A stretch of 64,000 nucleotides of DNA from Cyanobium sp. FGCU6 (GTDB lineage Bacteria > Cyanobacteriota > Cyanobacteriia > PCC-6307 > Cyanobiaceae), in the NCBI GenBank assembly GCA_024958655.1, contig JANWUR010000005.1:49389-113388 (forward strand), read 5' to 3'. Both the position numbers and the translations under genes were made by a program. The notes under the pieces were generated by a model. That model did not search any database and was not told the origin of the DNA. It saw nothing but the letters and a program-made list of their open reading frames with translations. The stretch's first letter is position 1; each line of letters starts with the position of its first letter. Positions 38,118 to 47,055 of the stretch are shown here, piece by piece.

Positions 38118-38872
38118 CGCTCCGGCAGTCGGCTGATGTATACACCATACAGCGCCAAGTCTGCAGCTCACCCTGCCCAGCGCACGCCGCGGCCCTCTCC
38201 GAGCGGGATGCGATCGAACAGCAGGCCAGCGGCCAGCAGGGTCTGCGCAACCGTCTGCGCGAGGGCCTGCGCCGCCCGGGAACCAGTTGCCTCCGGGCCG
38301 TGTGAATCCCCGAGCCGATGCTGCAGCGACCCATGGAGGCGGATCTCGGCCTGCGTGTGATCCTCTGGTGATCCCGCAGGGCAGCCTCACGCCCGAAGGA
38401 GCACGCCCGCAAGCAAGGCGTCGAGACTCTGCTCAACGGGCTGATCGTGGTGGCGGAACGGCAACCACACCTCAGCCATGGCCTGGTGCGCTCTGATCGG
38501 TGAACGGCGGGCTGAATCCGCTCCTCCTGTGGACCTGGAGGCGGCTGCCCCCTTCTGGACAAGCTGAGGCCTGCGGCGATCCGTGCGGATCGTGCCATCG
38601 ACATCGGGCGAGCACCTTCGCTGGGCTCGGGCCTGAACCACAGGCAAGCGGTGGTGAGGAGAACGCGCCCTTGGGCCCTCGAGGCCCCGGCCGCTGGCCA
38701 TGGGCAGAAAGACTCAGGGTTTAGACGTAGCGCACGTAAAAGAATTAGGACGCCACAGCGGCAGAGCGCCTGGCGCCCATTTGGAAGGGCTCCGTCCCCT
38801 GCATTGCCTTTGCTTTCCCTGCCGTTTCAGTGCCTCGGCTTTCGGCCCGGCGCTGCGTGAGCCGACTGCCCA

Positions 38873-38947
38873 TCAGGAGCTGGACCATTGTTGCGGGGCG
38901 TAAGTGGCCCAGATCAACAGCTGGGTATCCAACAGAGCGGCCGGCAT
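38873..38947 (-). pseudogene. Second N-terminal remnant of the Phd-partner PIN toxin
   Basis: From the ATG at 38947 the frame reads MPAALLDTQLLIWATYAPQQ, then WSSS and a stop, matching the start of the intact toxin at 34366-34758. Twenty-four codons survive; neither the rest of the PIN domain nor an antitoxin is adjacent. Confidence 0.65.
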
Positions 38948-39056
38948 TGACAGCTACCTGTTCGTGCCCCGTGGTCCACACCCTGGTCAGTGGTCCTCCT
39001 CATGCCGAGCGGGTTGAAGGGGCAGTAAGCATGGGCATTGCACCCGTTCGGTCAGG

Positions 39057-39104
39057 AAAGCCCTGCAGCGGCGCCTAAGCAGGGGGCTTTCGCTTGACGA
39101 AAGC
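39057..39104. terminator. Terminator-like hairpins
   Basis: AAAGCCCTGC (39057-39066) pairs with GCAGGGGGCTTT (39079-39090) with a two-base bulge. It is followed immediately by a second perfect hairpin GCTTTCG-CTTGA-CGAAAGC (39086-39104) sharing its GCTTT arm, so the two structures could be mutually exclusive. The T run is short (three). No gene ends just before it. Confidence 0.4.
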
Positions 39105-39288
39105 ATTAAAAGAATGCTGCCTGTCTCAATGTGCAACTCGAAGTTGCCATAAACACCAAGATTTTTGCTGATCGCAGCATGGCCCAGGCAATCTCACCGA
39201 TAAGCACCAGGGGCGTCAATATCGCCCCCAGGCCAAGTGCACGCAGAGCTCACTTTCCATCTACAGCACCAGCGAAGGCGCCAATGAT

Positions 39289-39642
39289 GTGGTGAACAAT
39301 CCTGGGCGACTAGGAGATTTTGCCATGCACATAGATAGGGATGACTCCGCCTGGCTGCAGCTCGACTTCGGTCATCCCGTTGCTTATGACGAAATTCTCG
39401 TTTTTAATCGCCTGAACATCCCCTACATGGCCCGCACACTTGTCGACGATATCTCCGTGGCCGGTGAAGGCTGGCATCGCATCCATACCAGCAACCCGGA
39501 CGAACCGATCTTCGGTGGCACGGATGGCAACCCCCTGAGGATTGTCACGCCCGGCTACCAGACGAGATTCATTCGCTTCCAGCTCCTCGAGAAAGAATAC
39601 CTCCATTTCGTCGCCGTAGAGGTTTATCGCTACAGTCATTGA
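39289..39642 (+). CDS. F5/8-type C (discoidin-like) domain fragment
   Basis: The protein fragment reads SAWLQLDFGHPVAYDEILVFNR and ends TRFIRFQLLEKEYLHFVAVEVY, the jelly-roll ligand-binding domain (coagulation factor 5/8 C type) that binds sugars or surfaces. The reading frame is open from 39172 and residues CTQSSLSIYSTSEGANDVVN upstream of the GTG at 39289 clearly belong to the domain, but there is no start codon after the TGA at 39169. The gene is thus probably a headless remnant of a larger exported or glycosyltransferase-linked protein. Confidence 0.6.
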   Translation: MVNNPGRLGDFAMHIDRDDSAWLQLDFGHPVAYDEILVFNRLNIPYMARTLVDDISVAGEGWHRIHTSNPDEPIFGGTDGNPLRIVTPGYQTRFIRFQLLEKEYLHFVAVEVYRYSH

Positions 39643-40170
39643 TTGCCTACCTGCCGGGCTTTCTCCTTATCCGTTTCCTGCTGCAAGGATCTTTCGTCCC
39701 AACCTCTCCAAGGTCCAGTTAAAGCACTCAACTCAGTCCTTTCCAACCTGATGACAAATCCCCGGCTGGCAATTCGCCTGACCATGACCGACGCGCATCT
39801 GCTGCAACCTTCCCTCGCGTGCCTCAAGAGCCTGTGACGTAACTATGTGGACGACTTGCTGAGGCGCCGTCAGCCAGCAGCTCCCGGGTCATCGCCTCGC
39901 CCCAGGAAGTTCTGGCGTCCCTTGCTCCGCCGGAGGAACCTTGCCCCGCGTCTGAGCAGCAGCACGGTCAGTGAGAGCGTGCTCAGGCCTGCCTTCGGCC
40001 ACGCGGTCTTCGTCGTCAATTTGCCACCCTTTCGATGCATGGGCCCGGGGCACCGGCAGGCGATCGAGGTCGCGCTGTTTCCGCGCAGCCGGTTGATGTG
40101 GCCTTGATCGTCGCGGCCGGCAGGCATATGCAGCCAACCCTGGCGCGAGCCGATGCCCTGCCGGCGTCCT
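39643..40170. other. Non-coding stretch between accessory region and UDG gene
   Basis: About 530 bases with only short frames lacking family resemblance or signal features. It marks the edge between the decayed accessory region and the core genes to the right. No tRNA or integrase that could mark an insertion site is seen here. Confidence 0.45.
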
Positions 40171-40815
40171 TCACAGTGCATCCAGCCGCCGCCGCACCTC
40201 CTTGAGGTCCTGCCAGGTGTGCCATTTGGGGCTCTCCTTCTCCCGCGATGGATTGCGCAGCAGATAGGAGGGGTGAAAGATCGGCAGCAGCCAGCGCCCC
40301 TCCAGCCCCTCCCCCTCTCCTCGACGCCAGAGCCCACGAAGCTTGGTGATGCCGCCCTTCACCCCCAGCACTCCCTCCAGTGCCGTGGCACCGGCCAGCA
40401 GGATCACAGCAGGGTCCACGAGGGTGATCTGCCGCGCCAGCCAGGGCCGGCAGGCCGCCATCTCCTCGAGTGTGGGCTTGCGGTTGTCCGGCGGGCGACA
40501 CTTCACCACATTGGCGATGTAGGCATCGCTTTCGCCGTCGATGCCCACGCTCGCCAGCATCTGATCCAGTAACTGACCTGCCCTACCCACGAACGGCCGG
40601 CCGCTGGCATCCTCCTGGGCCCCCGGCCCCTCGCCGATCACCATCAGCCGCGCCCGAGGGTTACCCCGGCTCACCACCACATGGGTGCGGCCGGCCGCCA
40701 GAGCGCAGCGGCGGCAGGCCCCGCAGGCTGCCGCGAGGTCGCTGAGGGTCAGCTCCGGCGCGGGATCGGGATCCGGCGCGATCGAACCGGTGGCGAACAG
40801 ATCCGGCTGGGACAT
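40171..40815 (-). CDS. Uracil-DNA glycosylase, family 4 (Fe-S)
   Basis: This enzyme removes uracil from DNA. The 214-residue protein has the family-4 motifs GEGPGAQEDASGRPFVGRAGQLLD and HPSYLLRNPS, and four cysteines for a [4Fe-4S] cluster: CGACRRC near the start, NVVKCRPPDNRKP and MAACRPWL. I use the ATG at 40815 (MSQPDLF); a longer form from an ATG at 40848 is possible. It is divergent from the aminotransferase gene. Confidence 0.92.
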   Translation of the reverse strand: MSQPDLFATGSIAPDPDPAPELTLSDLAAACGACRRCALAAGRTHVVVSRGNPRARLMVIGEGPGAQEDASGRPFVGRAGQLLDQMLASVGIDGESDAYIANVVKCRPPDNRKPTLEEMAACRPWLARQITLVDPAVILLAGATALEGVLGVKGGITKLRGLWRRGEGEGLEGRWLLPIFHPSYLLRNPSREKESPKWHTWQDLKEVRRRLDAL

Positions 40816-40900
40816 CGACTCCTCCATCTCTCCATTCCATCCCTCCATCTTCCCGGGAGCGTGCAGCGGCGAACCGTTCGCGGGTGAGGCGTAGGGCAGG

Positions 40901-42112
40901 ATGGCCCCAACGCCGAACGCCTCGACCCCGCCGATGCCGGCCCCGTTGACGCTGTCTGCCCGGGCGCAGGCGCTCAAGCCCTCCCTCACGCTCACCATCG
41001 CCGCCAAGGCCCGCCAGCTCCGCGTCGAGGGTCACGACATCTGCAGCCTCAGCGCCGGCGAACCCGACTTCGACACCCCCGCCTTCATCCGCCAGGCCGC
41101 CGAGGCGGCCCTCGAGGCGGGCCACACCCGCTACGGCCCGGTGGCCGGTGAACCGGGCCTGCGCCAGGCGATCGCCGCCAAGCTCGAGCGGGAGAACGGC
41201 GTCAGCCTCGGCTTCGACCAGGTTCTGGTCACCAACGGCGGCAAGCAGGCCCTCTACAACCTCTTCCAGGTGCTGCTGGATCCGGGCGACGAGGTGCTGC
41301 TGCCCTCCCCCTACTGGCTGAGCTATCCGGAGATGGCCCACCTGGCCGGGGCCAGCGTGCAGCTTCTGCCCAGCGAGGCCGAGAGCGGCTTCCGGCTCGA
41401 TCCCGCCCACCTGGAGGCCGCCATCACACAAGCCAGCCGGCTGCTGGTGCTGAACTCCCCCTCCAACCCCACCGGGATGGTGATGACCCGTCAGGAGATG
41501 GAGGCGGTGGCCGAGGTGCTGCGCCGCCATCCGCGGGTGGCGGTGGTGTGCGACGAGATTTACGAATTCCTCACGGCCCCCGGCCACCAGCACCACTGCT
41601 TCGCCGCCGTGGCGCCTGATCTGGCCGACCGCGTCTTCCTGGTCAACGGCTTCGCCAAGGGTTGGGCGATGACCGGTTGGCGTCTGGGCTGGCTGGCCGG
41701 GCCGAAGCACGTGGTGGCGGCCGCCTCAGCGCTCCAGAGCCAGAGCACGAGCAATGTCTGCAGCTTCGCCCAGTTCGGTGGCCTTGCGGCGATCGAGGCC
41801 CCCCGCGACTGCGTGCGGGCGATGGCGGTGCAGTTCGACGAACGGCGCGCCCTGCTCAGCGAGCGGCTGATGGCGATCGAAGGCATCAAGCTGCGGCCGC
41901 CCGAGGGGGCCTTCTATGCCTTCCCCGATGTGAGCCGCTGGGGCATCGACTCGATGACCCTCTGCAGCCGGCTGCTCGATGAGGTGGGGCTGGCGGTGGT
42001 GCCAGGGGTCGCCTTCGGCGACGACCGCTGCATCCGTCTGTCGTGCGCCGCGGCGCCGGCCGCGATCGAGGACGGCATCGACCGCCTGAGCCGCTTCCTC
42101 ACGGGCCTCTGA
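40901..42112 (+). CDS. aspC: Class I aminotransferase, aspartate aminotransferase type
   Basis: The 403-residue PLP enzyme shows SLSAGEPDFDTP, the GHTRYGPVAGEPGLRQAIA loop, NSPSNPTGMVMTRQEM, CDEIYEFLT, and the PLP-lysine in NGFAKGWAMTGWRLGW. These match 1-beta-type aspartate aminotransferases, some of which also use prephenate. The exact substrate is not fixed by the sequence. The start ATG at 40901 lies 85 bases from the divergent UDG gene. Confidence 0.92.
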   Translation: MAPTPNASTPPMPAPLTLSARAQALKPSLTLTIAAKARQLRVEGHDICSLSAGEPDFDTPAFIRQAAEAALEAGHTRYGPVAGEPGLRQAIAAKLERENGVSLGFDQVLVTNGGKQALYNLFQVLLDPGDEVLLPSPYWLSYPEMAHLAGASVQLLPSEAESGFRLDPAHLEAAITQASRLLVLNSPSNPTGMVMTRQEMEAVAEVLRRHPRVAVVCDEIYEFLTAPGHQHHCFAAVAPDLADRVFLVNGFAKGWAMTGWRLGWLAGPKHVVAAASALQSQSTSNVCSFAQFGGLAAIEAPRDCVRAMAVQFDERRALLSERLMAIEGIKLRPPEGAFYAFPDVSRWGIDSMTLCSRLLDEVGLAVVPGVAFGDDRCIRLSCAAAPAAIEDGIDRLSRFLTGL

Positions 42113-42163
42113 GCCAGGGCAAGGGGGGGCATGCGGCAGGATGCGCGCCGCCCCTTCTCCTCG

Positions 42164-42841
42164 ATGGCCCCACCGATTCCCCCCAAGCTGGTGGTGCTGG
42201 GCGACAGCGGCGTCCACGGCTGGGGCGACCCCGACCAGGGCGGCTGGTGCGAGCGCCTGCGGCGCCACTGGATGGAGCTGCCAGGCGGACCGGTGCTCTA
42301 CAACCTCGGCGTGCGCGGCGATGGTCTGGAACGGGTGGCGGCCCGCCTGCCCGCCGAGGTGGGGGCCCGTGGGGAGCTGCGGCGCCAGCGGCCCCAGGGC
42401 ATCCTGCTGGCCGTTGGGTTGAACGACACGGCTCGGGTGGGCAGGGCCGATGGGCGCCATCAACTGGATCCTGACGGCTTCCTGTTCGGCCTCTCCCAGC
42501 TCCTGCCGCAGGCCTGCGCCATCGCACCCGTGATGGTGCTGGGGCTGACGCCGGTGCTGGAGGAGGCGATGCCGTTCGCCGAGGTGCTCTGGTACGACAA
42601 CGCCACCGTGCGCCACTACGAGGGCCTGCTGGAGGAGGCCTGCCTGGAGGTGGATGTGCCGTTCCTACCGCTGCTGGATCCGGTGCTGGAGGAACCGGGC
42701 TGGAGCCGCTGGCTCTGCCCGGATGGCATCCACCTCAACGGTGAGGGCCACGCCTGGGTGTATCAGCGGGTGCGGCGGTGGCCGGCCCTGCTGCGCTGGG
42801 CGGGGCTGGAAACCGCCGAACTGCTCACCCCTGCCCATTGA
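42164..42841 (+). CDS. GDSL/SGNH-family esterase
   Basis: The 225-residue protein begins IPPKLVVLGDSGVHGWGD with the GDSL block (nucleophile Ser), has NLGVRGDGLERV (block II Gly), GLNDTARVG (block III Asn) and DGIHLNGEGHAW (Asp/His block V). Members hydrolyse esters or thioesters. No signal peptide is seen, so a cytoplasmic role is likely. It starts 51 bases after the aminotransferase and may be cotranscribed. Confidence 0.88.
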   Translation: MAPPIPPKLVVLGDSGVHGWGDPDQGGWCERLRRHWMELPGGPVLYNLGVRGDGLERVAARLPAEVGARGELRRQRPQGILLAVGLNDTARVGRADGRHQLDPDGFLFGLSQLLPQACAIAPVMVLGLTPVLEEAMPFAEVLWYDNATVRHYEGLLEEACLEVDVPFLPLLDPVLEEPGWSRWLCPDGIHLNGEGHAWVYQRVRRWPALLRWAGLETAELLTPAH

Positions 42842-42956
42842 GCGCCTCCGCCGGTCTCCCCCCGCCGGGGGATTCACGATCGCTCCCGTGGGTGAGGGGT
42901 GGCAGCCGAAACGCCGGGCACGGTGAAACCACTGATCCCGCTCACGTGTTGGAGCC

Positions 42957-43865
42957 ATGCCCACTCCCCCACCCCCTCCCCTGCGACCGGTCCCGAACCA
43001 GCCGGCGCCGACGCTGATCGCGGAGCAGCGGCTCCAGCGGAACCAGCACTGGCTCGAGGCCCGCGCCGACAGCAGCGATCCGCGCGCGCGACTGGCCTGG
43101 CGCAATGCGCTGGTGGCGGCGAACCTTGATCTGGTGCGCAGCATTGCGGGACGGGAGGCGCGCGGGGCGGATCTGCCCTTCGAGGATCTGGTGCAGGTGG
43201 GCTGCATCGGTCTGATCCGGGCGCTCGAGGCCTTCGATCCCTCCCGTGGCAGCCGTCTGAGCACGTTTGCGGTGCCCTACATCCGGGGTGCGATCCAGCA
43301 CGAACACCGCGATCGCCAGACCCTCGTGCGGATCCCCCGGCCGCTGTGGGAGCTTCGTCAGCAGGCCACCCGGCTCCAGGAGGAGCGTCGACGCCTCGGC
43401 GCTCCCGAACTCCGTGGACCGGCGCTGGCCAGGGCCCTCGGATGCGGCGACGGCCCCCTGGCTGAGGCCCTGCAACTGGGCCGACTGGCAGAGATGCGCA
43501 GTCTCGACGCTCCCCGTCCGACAGGGCGGGACAGCGGCGAAGAGAGCGGACCCTTGCTGGATCGGGTGGCGGACCCCGCGAGCGTTGCCGCGCCTCAGGA
43601 GGCGGTCGTCGCGGCGGCAACAGCTGAGCACCTCTGGATCCGCCAGCGCCTGCAGGCACTCCCCCCACTGGAGCGTGAGCTGGTGCTGGGCCGCATCGAC
43701 CAGAACCGCACCTGGGTGGAACTGGGCCGGGAGCTCGGGCTCGCCCCCCGGCAGGCCCAGAGGCGCTGTCTGGCGGTGCTCACCCGCCTGCGACAGGAGG
43801 CCGACATCTGGCGTCAGACCCAGGGGGCAACGGCCAGCGCCAGCACGGCTGCCAGCAGCGTCTGA
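42957..43865 (+). CDS. RNA polymerase sigma factor, alternative (group 3-like)
   Basis: The 302-residue protein has a Pro-rich start and sigma region 2 (DLVQVGCIGLIRALEAFDPSRGSRLSTFAVPYIRGAIQHEHRD), region 3 with RQTLVRIPRPLWELRQQ, and region 4 (LPPLERELVLGRIDQNRTWVELGRELGLAPRQAQRRC). Region 1 is absent and the total length and spacing match the alternative sigma factors of cyanobacteria (SigF-like group). Targets are unknown. Its 3' end overlaps the convergent DUF92 gene by 52 bases. Confidence 0.88.
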   Translation: MPTPPPPPLRPVPNQPAPTLIAEQRLQRNQHWLEARADSSDPRARLAWRNALVAANLDLVRSIAGREARGADLPFEDLVQVGCIGLIRALEAFDPSRGSRLSTFAVPYIRGAIQHEHRDRQTLVRIPRPLWELRQQATRLQEERRRLGAPELRGPALARALGCGDGPLAEALQLGRLAEMRSLDAPRPTGRDSGEESGPLLDRVADPASVAAPQEAVVAAATAEHLWIRQRLQALPPLERELVLGRIDQNRTWVELGRELGLAPRQAQRRCLAVLTRLRQEADIWRQTQGATASASTAASSV

Positions 43866-44560
43866 AGGCCGTTCACCAGCTCGTTGCTGAGCCAGGACAG
43901 CCGCTGCTGCAGGGTGGCCCCGATCACGCTTTCCGCCAGGGTGGCCAGCAGCGCCACCGCCGTGACCAGCAACCAGGCGGGATCGCCGCTGATCAGGCCC
44001 AGCGCCAGCATCACCAGGGCCATCAGGGCAGCGCCCGCCAGGCTGGCAGCGGTGCCCTCCAGGCTGATGGCGCCCTCGGTGCCGGGGGCTACCTGCCGCA
44101 GGCTGGTGATCAGCACGGTGTGGCGGCCCCAGCGCTTGCCGATCTCGCTGCCGCAGGTGTCCGCCAGCTTGGCGGCGAAGCTTGCCGCGAAGGCCAGCAG
44201 CAGCGCGGGCTGCCAGCCCAGCGGGGCACGGCAGGCGATCAGCGCCAGCACGGCGCCCACCAGGGCCGAGCCCCACACGTTCTCGGGCCCCCGCCGCCCC
44301 CCCCGCCCCTCGGCCAGCCCCGTCGCCTGCTTGCGGCGGAAGCCCAGGCGCGTGACCAGGGATCCCAGGGCCAGATAGGCCACCACCGCCAGCCAGCCGC
44401 GCCAGCCGAGGGAGCCCCACAGCAGGGTGCCGAGGATGCCGGCGTGCACCCAGCCGGCGGGGGTGAGCAGGGGGGCACGCTGCGCCAGGGCGATGAGCAT
44501 GGCATTGATCCCCAGGGCCATGCCCCAGCTGGCGACGTCCTGGGGCGGCAGCGGCGGCAT
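43814..44560 (-). CDS. DUF92/VTE6-type membrane protein, phytyl-phosphate kinase-like
   Basis: This 248-residue integral membrane protein has six or so hydrophobic segments and the DUF92 hallmarks FAASFAAKLADTCGSEIGKRWG and SLEGTAASLAGA. Plant VTE6 and its cyanobacterial homologue phosphorylate phytyl phosphate, returning phytol from chlorophyll breakdown to tocopherol and phylloquinone synthesis. The same role is inferred here. It overlaps the sigma factor gene tail to tail. Confidence 0.88.
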   Translation of the reverse strand: MPPLPPQDVASWGMALGINAMLIALAQRAPLLTPAGWVHAGILGTLLWGSLGWRGWLAVVAYLALGSLVTRLGFRRKQATGLAEGRGGRRGPENVWGSALVGAVLALIACRAPLGWQPALLLAFAASFAAKLADTCGSEIGKRWGRHTVLITSLRQVAPGTEGAISLEGTAASLAGAALMALVMLALGLISGDPAWLLVTAVALLATLAESVIGATLQQRLSWLSNELVNGLQTLLAAVLALAVAPWV

Positions 44561-44655
44561 GGCTCAGCGGCTGTTGTGTTGCACAGATCTAAGCGCCAGG
44601 GCGGCGGCGCTCAGCTGCGGCGGATAATCACTGCACTTCCCGGCAATGCGGCGCC

Positions 44656-45054
44656 ATGGTGTTCAAGCGCAGGTTCTTCCTCGACCTGGGTGGCGGCGAC
44701 GCGCAGCAACCTCCCGCCACGGTGGCCCCCGTGAAGGCGCCGGCCGAAACCAAGCCGGCGGCCCAGGCGAAGGCCAAGGCGGCGCCGGCGGCAGCAGCCA
44801 CCGTCCAACCCGCTGCCCCGGCCGCCGCCGCAACGGCCCCTGCGCCAGAAGCCCCCCCGAGCGGTGCCCTGACCACCGCCGAGGCGATCGCCGCCGAACT
44901 GGCGGCCGCCCAGGCCAACCGTCCGGCCCCCAGCCTGGCCACCTTCGCCCCCGACTGTCTGACGCCCGGTGGTGCGCTGGGTCGGCAGTGTCGCCGCGGC
45001 GGCGCCAACCTGGCCGGCTTCAAGGAGATGGCGAAGGGGATGATGGGGAGCTGA
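44656..45054 (+). CDS. Ala/Pro-rich hypothetical protein with distinct C-terminus
   Basis: The 132-residue protein starts MVFKRRFFLDLGGGDAQQPP, passes through a long Ala/Pro/Lys-rich low-complexity region and ends with a structured-looking segment TFAPDCLTPGGALGRQCRRG followed by GANLAGFKEMAKGMMGS. The ends look purposeful and the middle looks like a flexible tether. Function is unknown. Its 3' end overlaps rsmE by 35 bases. Confidence 0.65.
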   Translation: MVFKRRFFLDLGGGDAQQPPATVAPVKAPAETKPAAQAKAKAAPAAAATVQPAAPAAAATAPAPEAPPSGALTTAEAIAAELAAAQANRPAPSLATFAPDCLTPGGALGRQCRRGGANLAGFKEMAKGMMGS

Positions 45055-45823
45055 GGCGAAGGCTGCGCCAGCCCGCCAGCTCCGTCATGCCTGCCACCGC
45101 CGCGGTGGATGAGCGCAGGATCGTCTGGCCCAGGCTCACCGGTCGCCAGCCGGCGGCCTCGGCCAGCTCCTCCTCTTCAGGACTCCAGCCGCCTTCGGGC
45201 CCGATCACCAGGCTCACGTCCACAGCTGCGAGCTGCGGCTGGGTCATCAGCACCTGACGCAGAAGGGGGAGCGACTCCCTGCGGGTGGTCGCCAGCAGCC
45301 GCAGGCCTGCACGGGCAGCCTGTGAGTCCTCTGCCGGTGCGGCAGACAACCACCCTTTCGCCGGCATCGGGTCGGCAAGCCGGGGCAACCACAGCCGCTC
45401 GCATTGCTCCGCCGCCTCCCGCACAATCGCCCGCCAACGCTCGATGGGGAAGCGCTCGCTCACCACGCTGCGGGCGGCCACCAGCGGCTGCAGTCGATCG
45501 GCGCCCAGTTCGGTGGCCATCCGCCACACCAGATCGGGATCGCGTCGCGGCACCGCCAGGGCCAGGGTGAGAGGTGGCGCGGGGCGTGGTGAGCGCTGCA
45601 GAGGAGCGGAGGGCAGCTGCTCCAGTCGCAGGCCGCCGTTCTCCGCCAGCCGGGCGCTCCACAGGCCGCCCGCCCCGTCGATCACCTCCACCCCATCCCC
45701 CGGCCGGGCGCGCAGCACCCGCCGCAGGTAGTGGGCCTCTGCCGGCTCCAGCGGCAGGATCCGGGCGGCGGCGGCGGCGATCCGCTCCGGAGCGATCAGC
45801 AACCGCCTGGCTTCGCGTGCCAT
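45020..45823 (-). CDS. rsmE: 16S rRNA (uracil-1498-N3)-methyltransferase RsmE
   Basis: RsmE methylates U1498 of 16S rRNA. The product (about 267 aa) shows a PUA-like N-terminal domain (EAHYLRRVLRARPGDGVEVIDGAG) and the SPOUT knot motifs ALAVPRRDPDLVWRMATELGADRLQPL, LVIGPEGGWSPEEEE and LGQTILRSSTAAVAGM. I use the ATG at 45823 rather than the GTG at 45829. It follows the DUF3531 gene by 10 bases on the same strand. Confidence 0.94.
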   Translation of the reverse strand: MAREARRLLIAPERIAAAAARILPLEPAEAHYLRRVLRARPGDGVEVIDGAGGLWSARLAENGGLRLEQLPSAPLQRSPRPAPPLTLALAVPRRDPDLVWRMATELGADRLQPLVAARSVVSERFPIERWRAIVREAAEQCERLWLPRLADPMPAKGWLSAAPAEDSQAARAGLRLLATTRRESLPLLRQVLMTQPQLAAVDVSLVIGPEGGWSPEEEELAEAAGWRPVSLGQTILRSSTAAVAGMTELAGWRSLRLSSPSSPSPSP

Positions 45824-45833
45824 CGGCACGCCC

Positions 45834-46283
45834 TCACAGGCCGCCGGCGAACGGCGCCTCCAGATCCTCCTCCACCGGCCAGTCGTCGTTGACGCCGCCG
45901 ATCACCAGTTCGGCGATCTCCACCACGTCGCGATCGAGCTGACCCAGGGCATTGATCAGCAGATCGAGGCCGAGGGCATCGCTGGTGCCCAGATCCACCC
46001 AGCAGCGCCCCCAGTCGCCCTGGTACTCGAAGGCCGACAGATCGTGCATGAGCGCCGGCATCGCCCGCTCCGCCTCGTCCGGGTCGTAGGGCAGCCAGCT
46101 CAGATCCGCCCCGGCGTCATGGGCCTGCAGGTTCTCGGCATTGAAGGCGCCCAGTTTGCCGAGCACGAACCAGCTGTCGAACACCCCTTCCACGTAATCC
46201 CTCTCCCCCTGGCCGGGGGGGTGGGCGAAGCGGAGCCAGATCCAGCAGCTGAAGGGATCGACGTCGCGGAAACGGACCTCCAT
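45834..46283 (-). CDS. DUF3531 protein
   Basis: The 149-residue acidic protein starts MEVRFRDVDPFSCWIWLRF and contains VEGVFDSWFVLGKLGAFNAENLQ and DLGTSDALGLDLLINALGQLDRDVVEI, matching the DUF3531 family shared by cyanobacteria and plastids. Function is unknown. It is the first gene of a two-gene set with rsmE. Confidence 0.82.
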   Translation of the reverse strand: MEVRFRDVDPFSCWIWLRFAHPPGQGERDYVEGVFDSWFVLGKLGAFNAENLQAHDAGADLSWLPYDPDEAERAMPALMHDLSAFEYQGDWGRCWVDLGTSDALGLDLLINALGQLDRDVVEIAELVIGGVNDDWPVEEDLEAPFAGGL

Positions 46284-46369
46284 GGCGGCAGCGGCGCAGC
46301 ACGAACGTGGCCCCATCCAACACCGTCGCGGCAGCCCATGAGGGCACCGGCGCCCTGCATGCTGGGGGG

Positions 46370-47020
46370 ATGCTGGACATCCAGGGCCTCCGCTACCACC
46401 CCGCCACAGCGCCGCGTCCGGTGCTCAACGGCCTCGATCTCCGCCTGGAGACCGGTTCTCCGGTTCTGGTGGCGGGTCGCAGCGGCAGTGGCAAGACCAC
46501 CCTGCTGGAGCTGATCTGCGGCCTGGCCACCCCCGATGGTGGCCGCATTCTCTGGAACGGTGAACCGCTGGATCAGCGGGCCCGCCGCTGGCTCTGCGGC
46601 CTGGTGTTCCAGTTCCCGGAACGCCATTTCCTCGGGCTCACCGTGGGACAGGAACTGCGGCTCGGCCAGCGCCGACTGGAGAGCGAGCGGGTGCAGGCGG
46701 TGCTGGAGCGGGTGGGGCTGGGGTCGGTGGGCCTGCAGCAGGCGCCCGAGCAGCTGAGCGGCGGCCAGCAGCGACGGCTGTCGCTGGCGGTGCAGCTGCT
46801 GCGCGATCCCCGGGTGCTGCTGCTGGATGAGCCCACCGCCGGCCTCGACTGGACCGTGCGGGGCGAGGTGCTCCAGCTGCTCGACGATCTCGCCCGTGAT
46901 CGGGCGGTGCTGGTGGTGAGCCACGAACCGGAACTGTTCCAGGGCCGGATCGCCCAGGCCTGGCGTCTGCACGAGGGTCTGCTGCAGCCCCTGATCGCCG
47001 GGGCACCGACCGCTCCATAG
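46370..47020 (+). CDS. ABC transporter ATP-binding protein, ECF/CbiO-like
   Basis: The 216-residue ATPase has Walker A GRSGSGKTT, the Q-loop GLVFQFPERHFLGLTV (typical of ECF/cobalt-type ATPases), the signature LSGGQQRRLSLAVQLL, Walker B LLLDEPTAGLD and the H-loop VVSHEPELF. No permease or substrate-binding gene is adjacent, so the substrate cannot be inferred. The ATG at 46370 gives the usual start. Confidence 0.9.
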   Translation: MLDIQGLRYHPATAPRPVLNGLDLRLETGSPVLVAGRSGSGKTTLLELICGLATPDGGRILWNGEPLDQRARRWLCGLVFQFPERHFLGLTVGQELRLGQRRLESERVQAVLERVGLGSVGLQQAPEQLSGGQQRRLSLAVQLLRDPRVLLLDEPTAGLDWTVRGEVLQLLDDLARDRAVLVVSHEPELFQGRIAQAWRLHEGLLQPLIAGAPTAP

Positions 47021-47055
47021 GAGCTCCGTACGATGCCTCCAGATGAGACGGGGTG

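Larger units (their letters stand above)
38118..39171. other. Gene-poor, decayed stretch
   Basis: About 1.05 kb has no intact gene. It holds the start of a toxin remnant (38873-38947), a possible terminator (39057-39090) and otherwise short frames without resemblance to proteins. Base composition falls toward the right. Loss of former accessory genes is the simplest reading. Confidence 0.5.

Noticed and set aside
38136..38500. Short frames in the decayed stretch
   Set aside because: Translations show only low-complexity Arg/Ala/Pro sequence and nothing that aligns with a known family by eye.
39847..40107. Plus-strand 86-codon frame near the UDG gene
   Set aside because: Arg/Pro-rich translation without motif or signal, and an equally open frame on the other strand.
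42858..42876. GC-rich hairpin CCCCC-GCC-GGGGG after the GDSL gene
   Set aside because: No T run follows and the stem is five bases; too weak to call a terminator.
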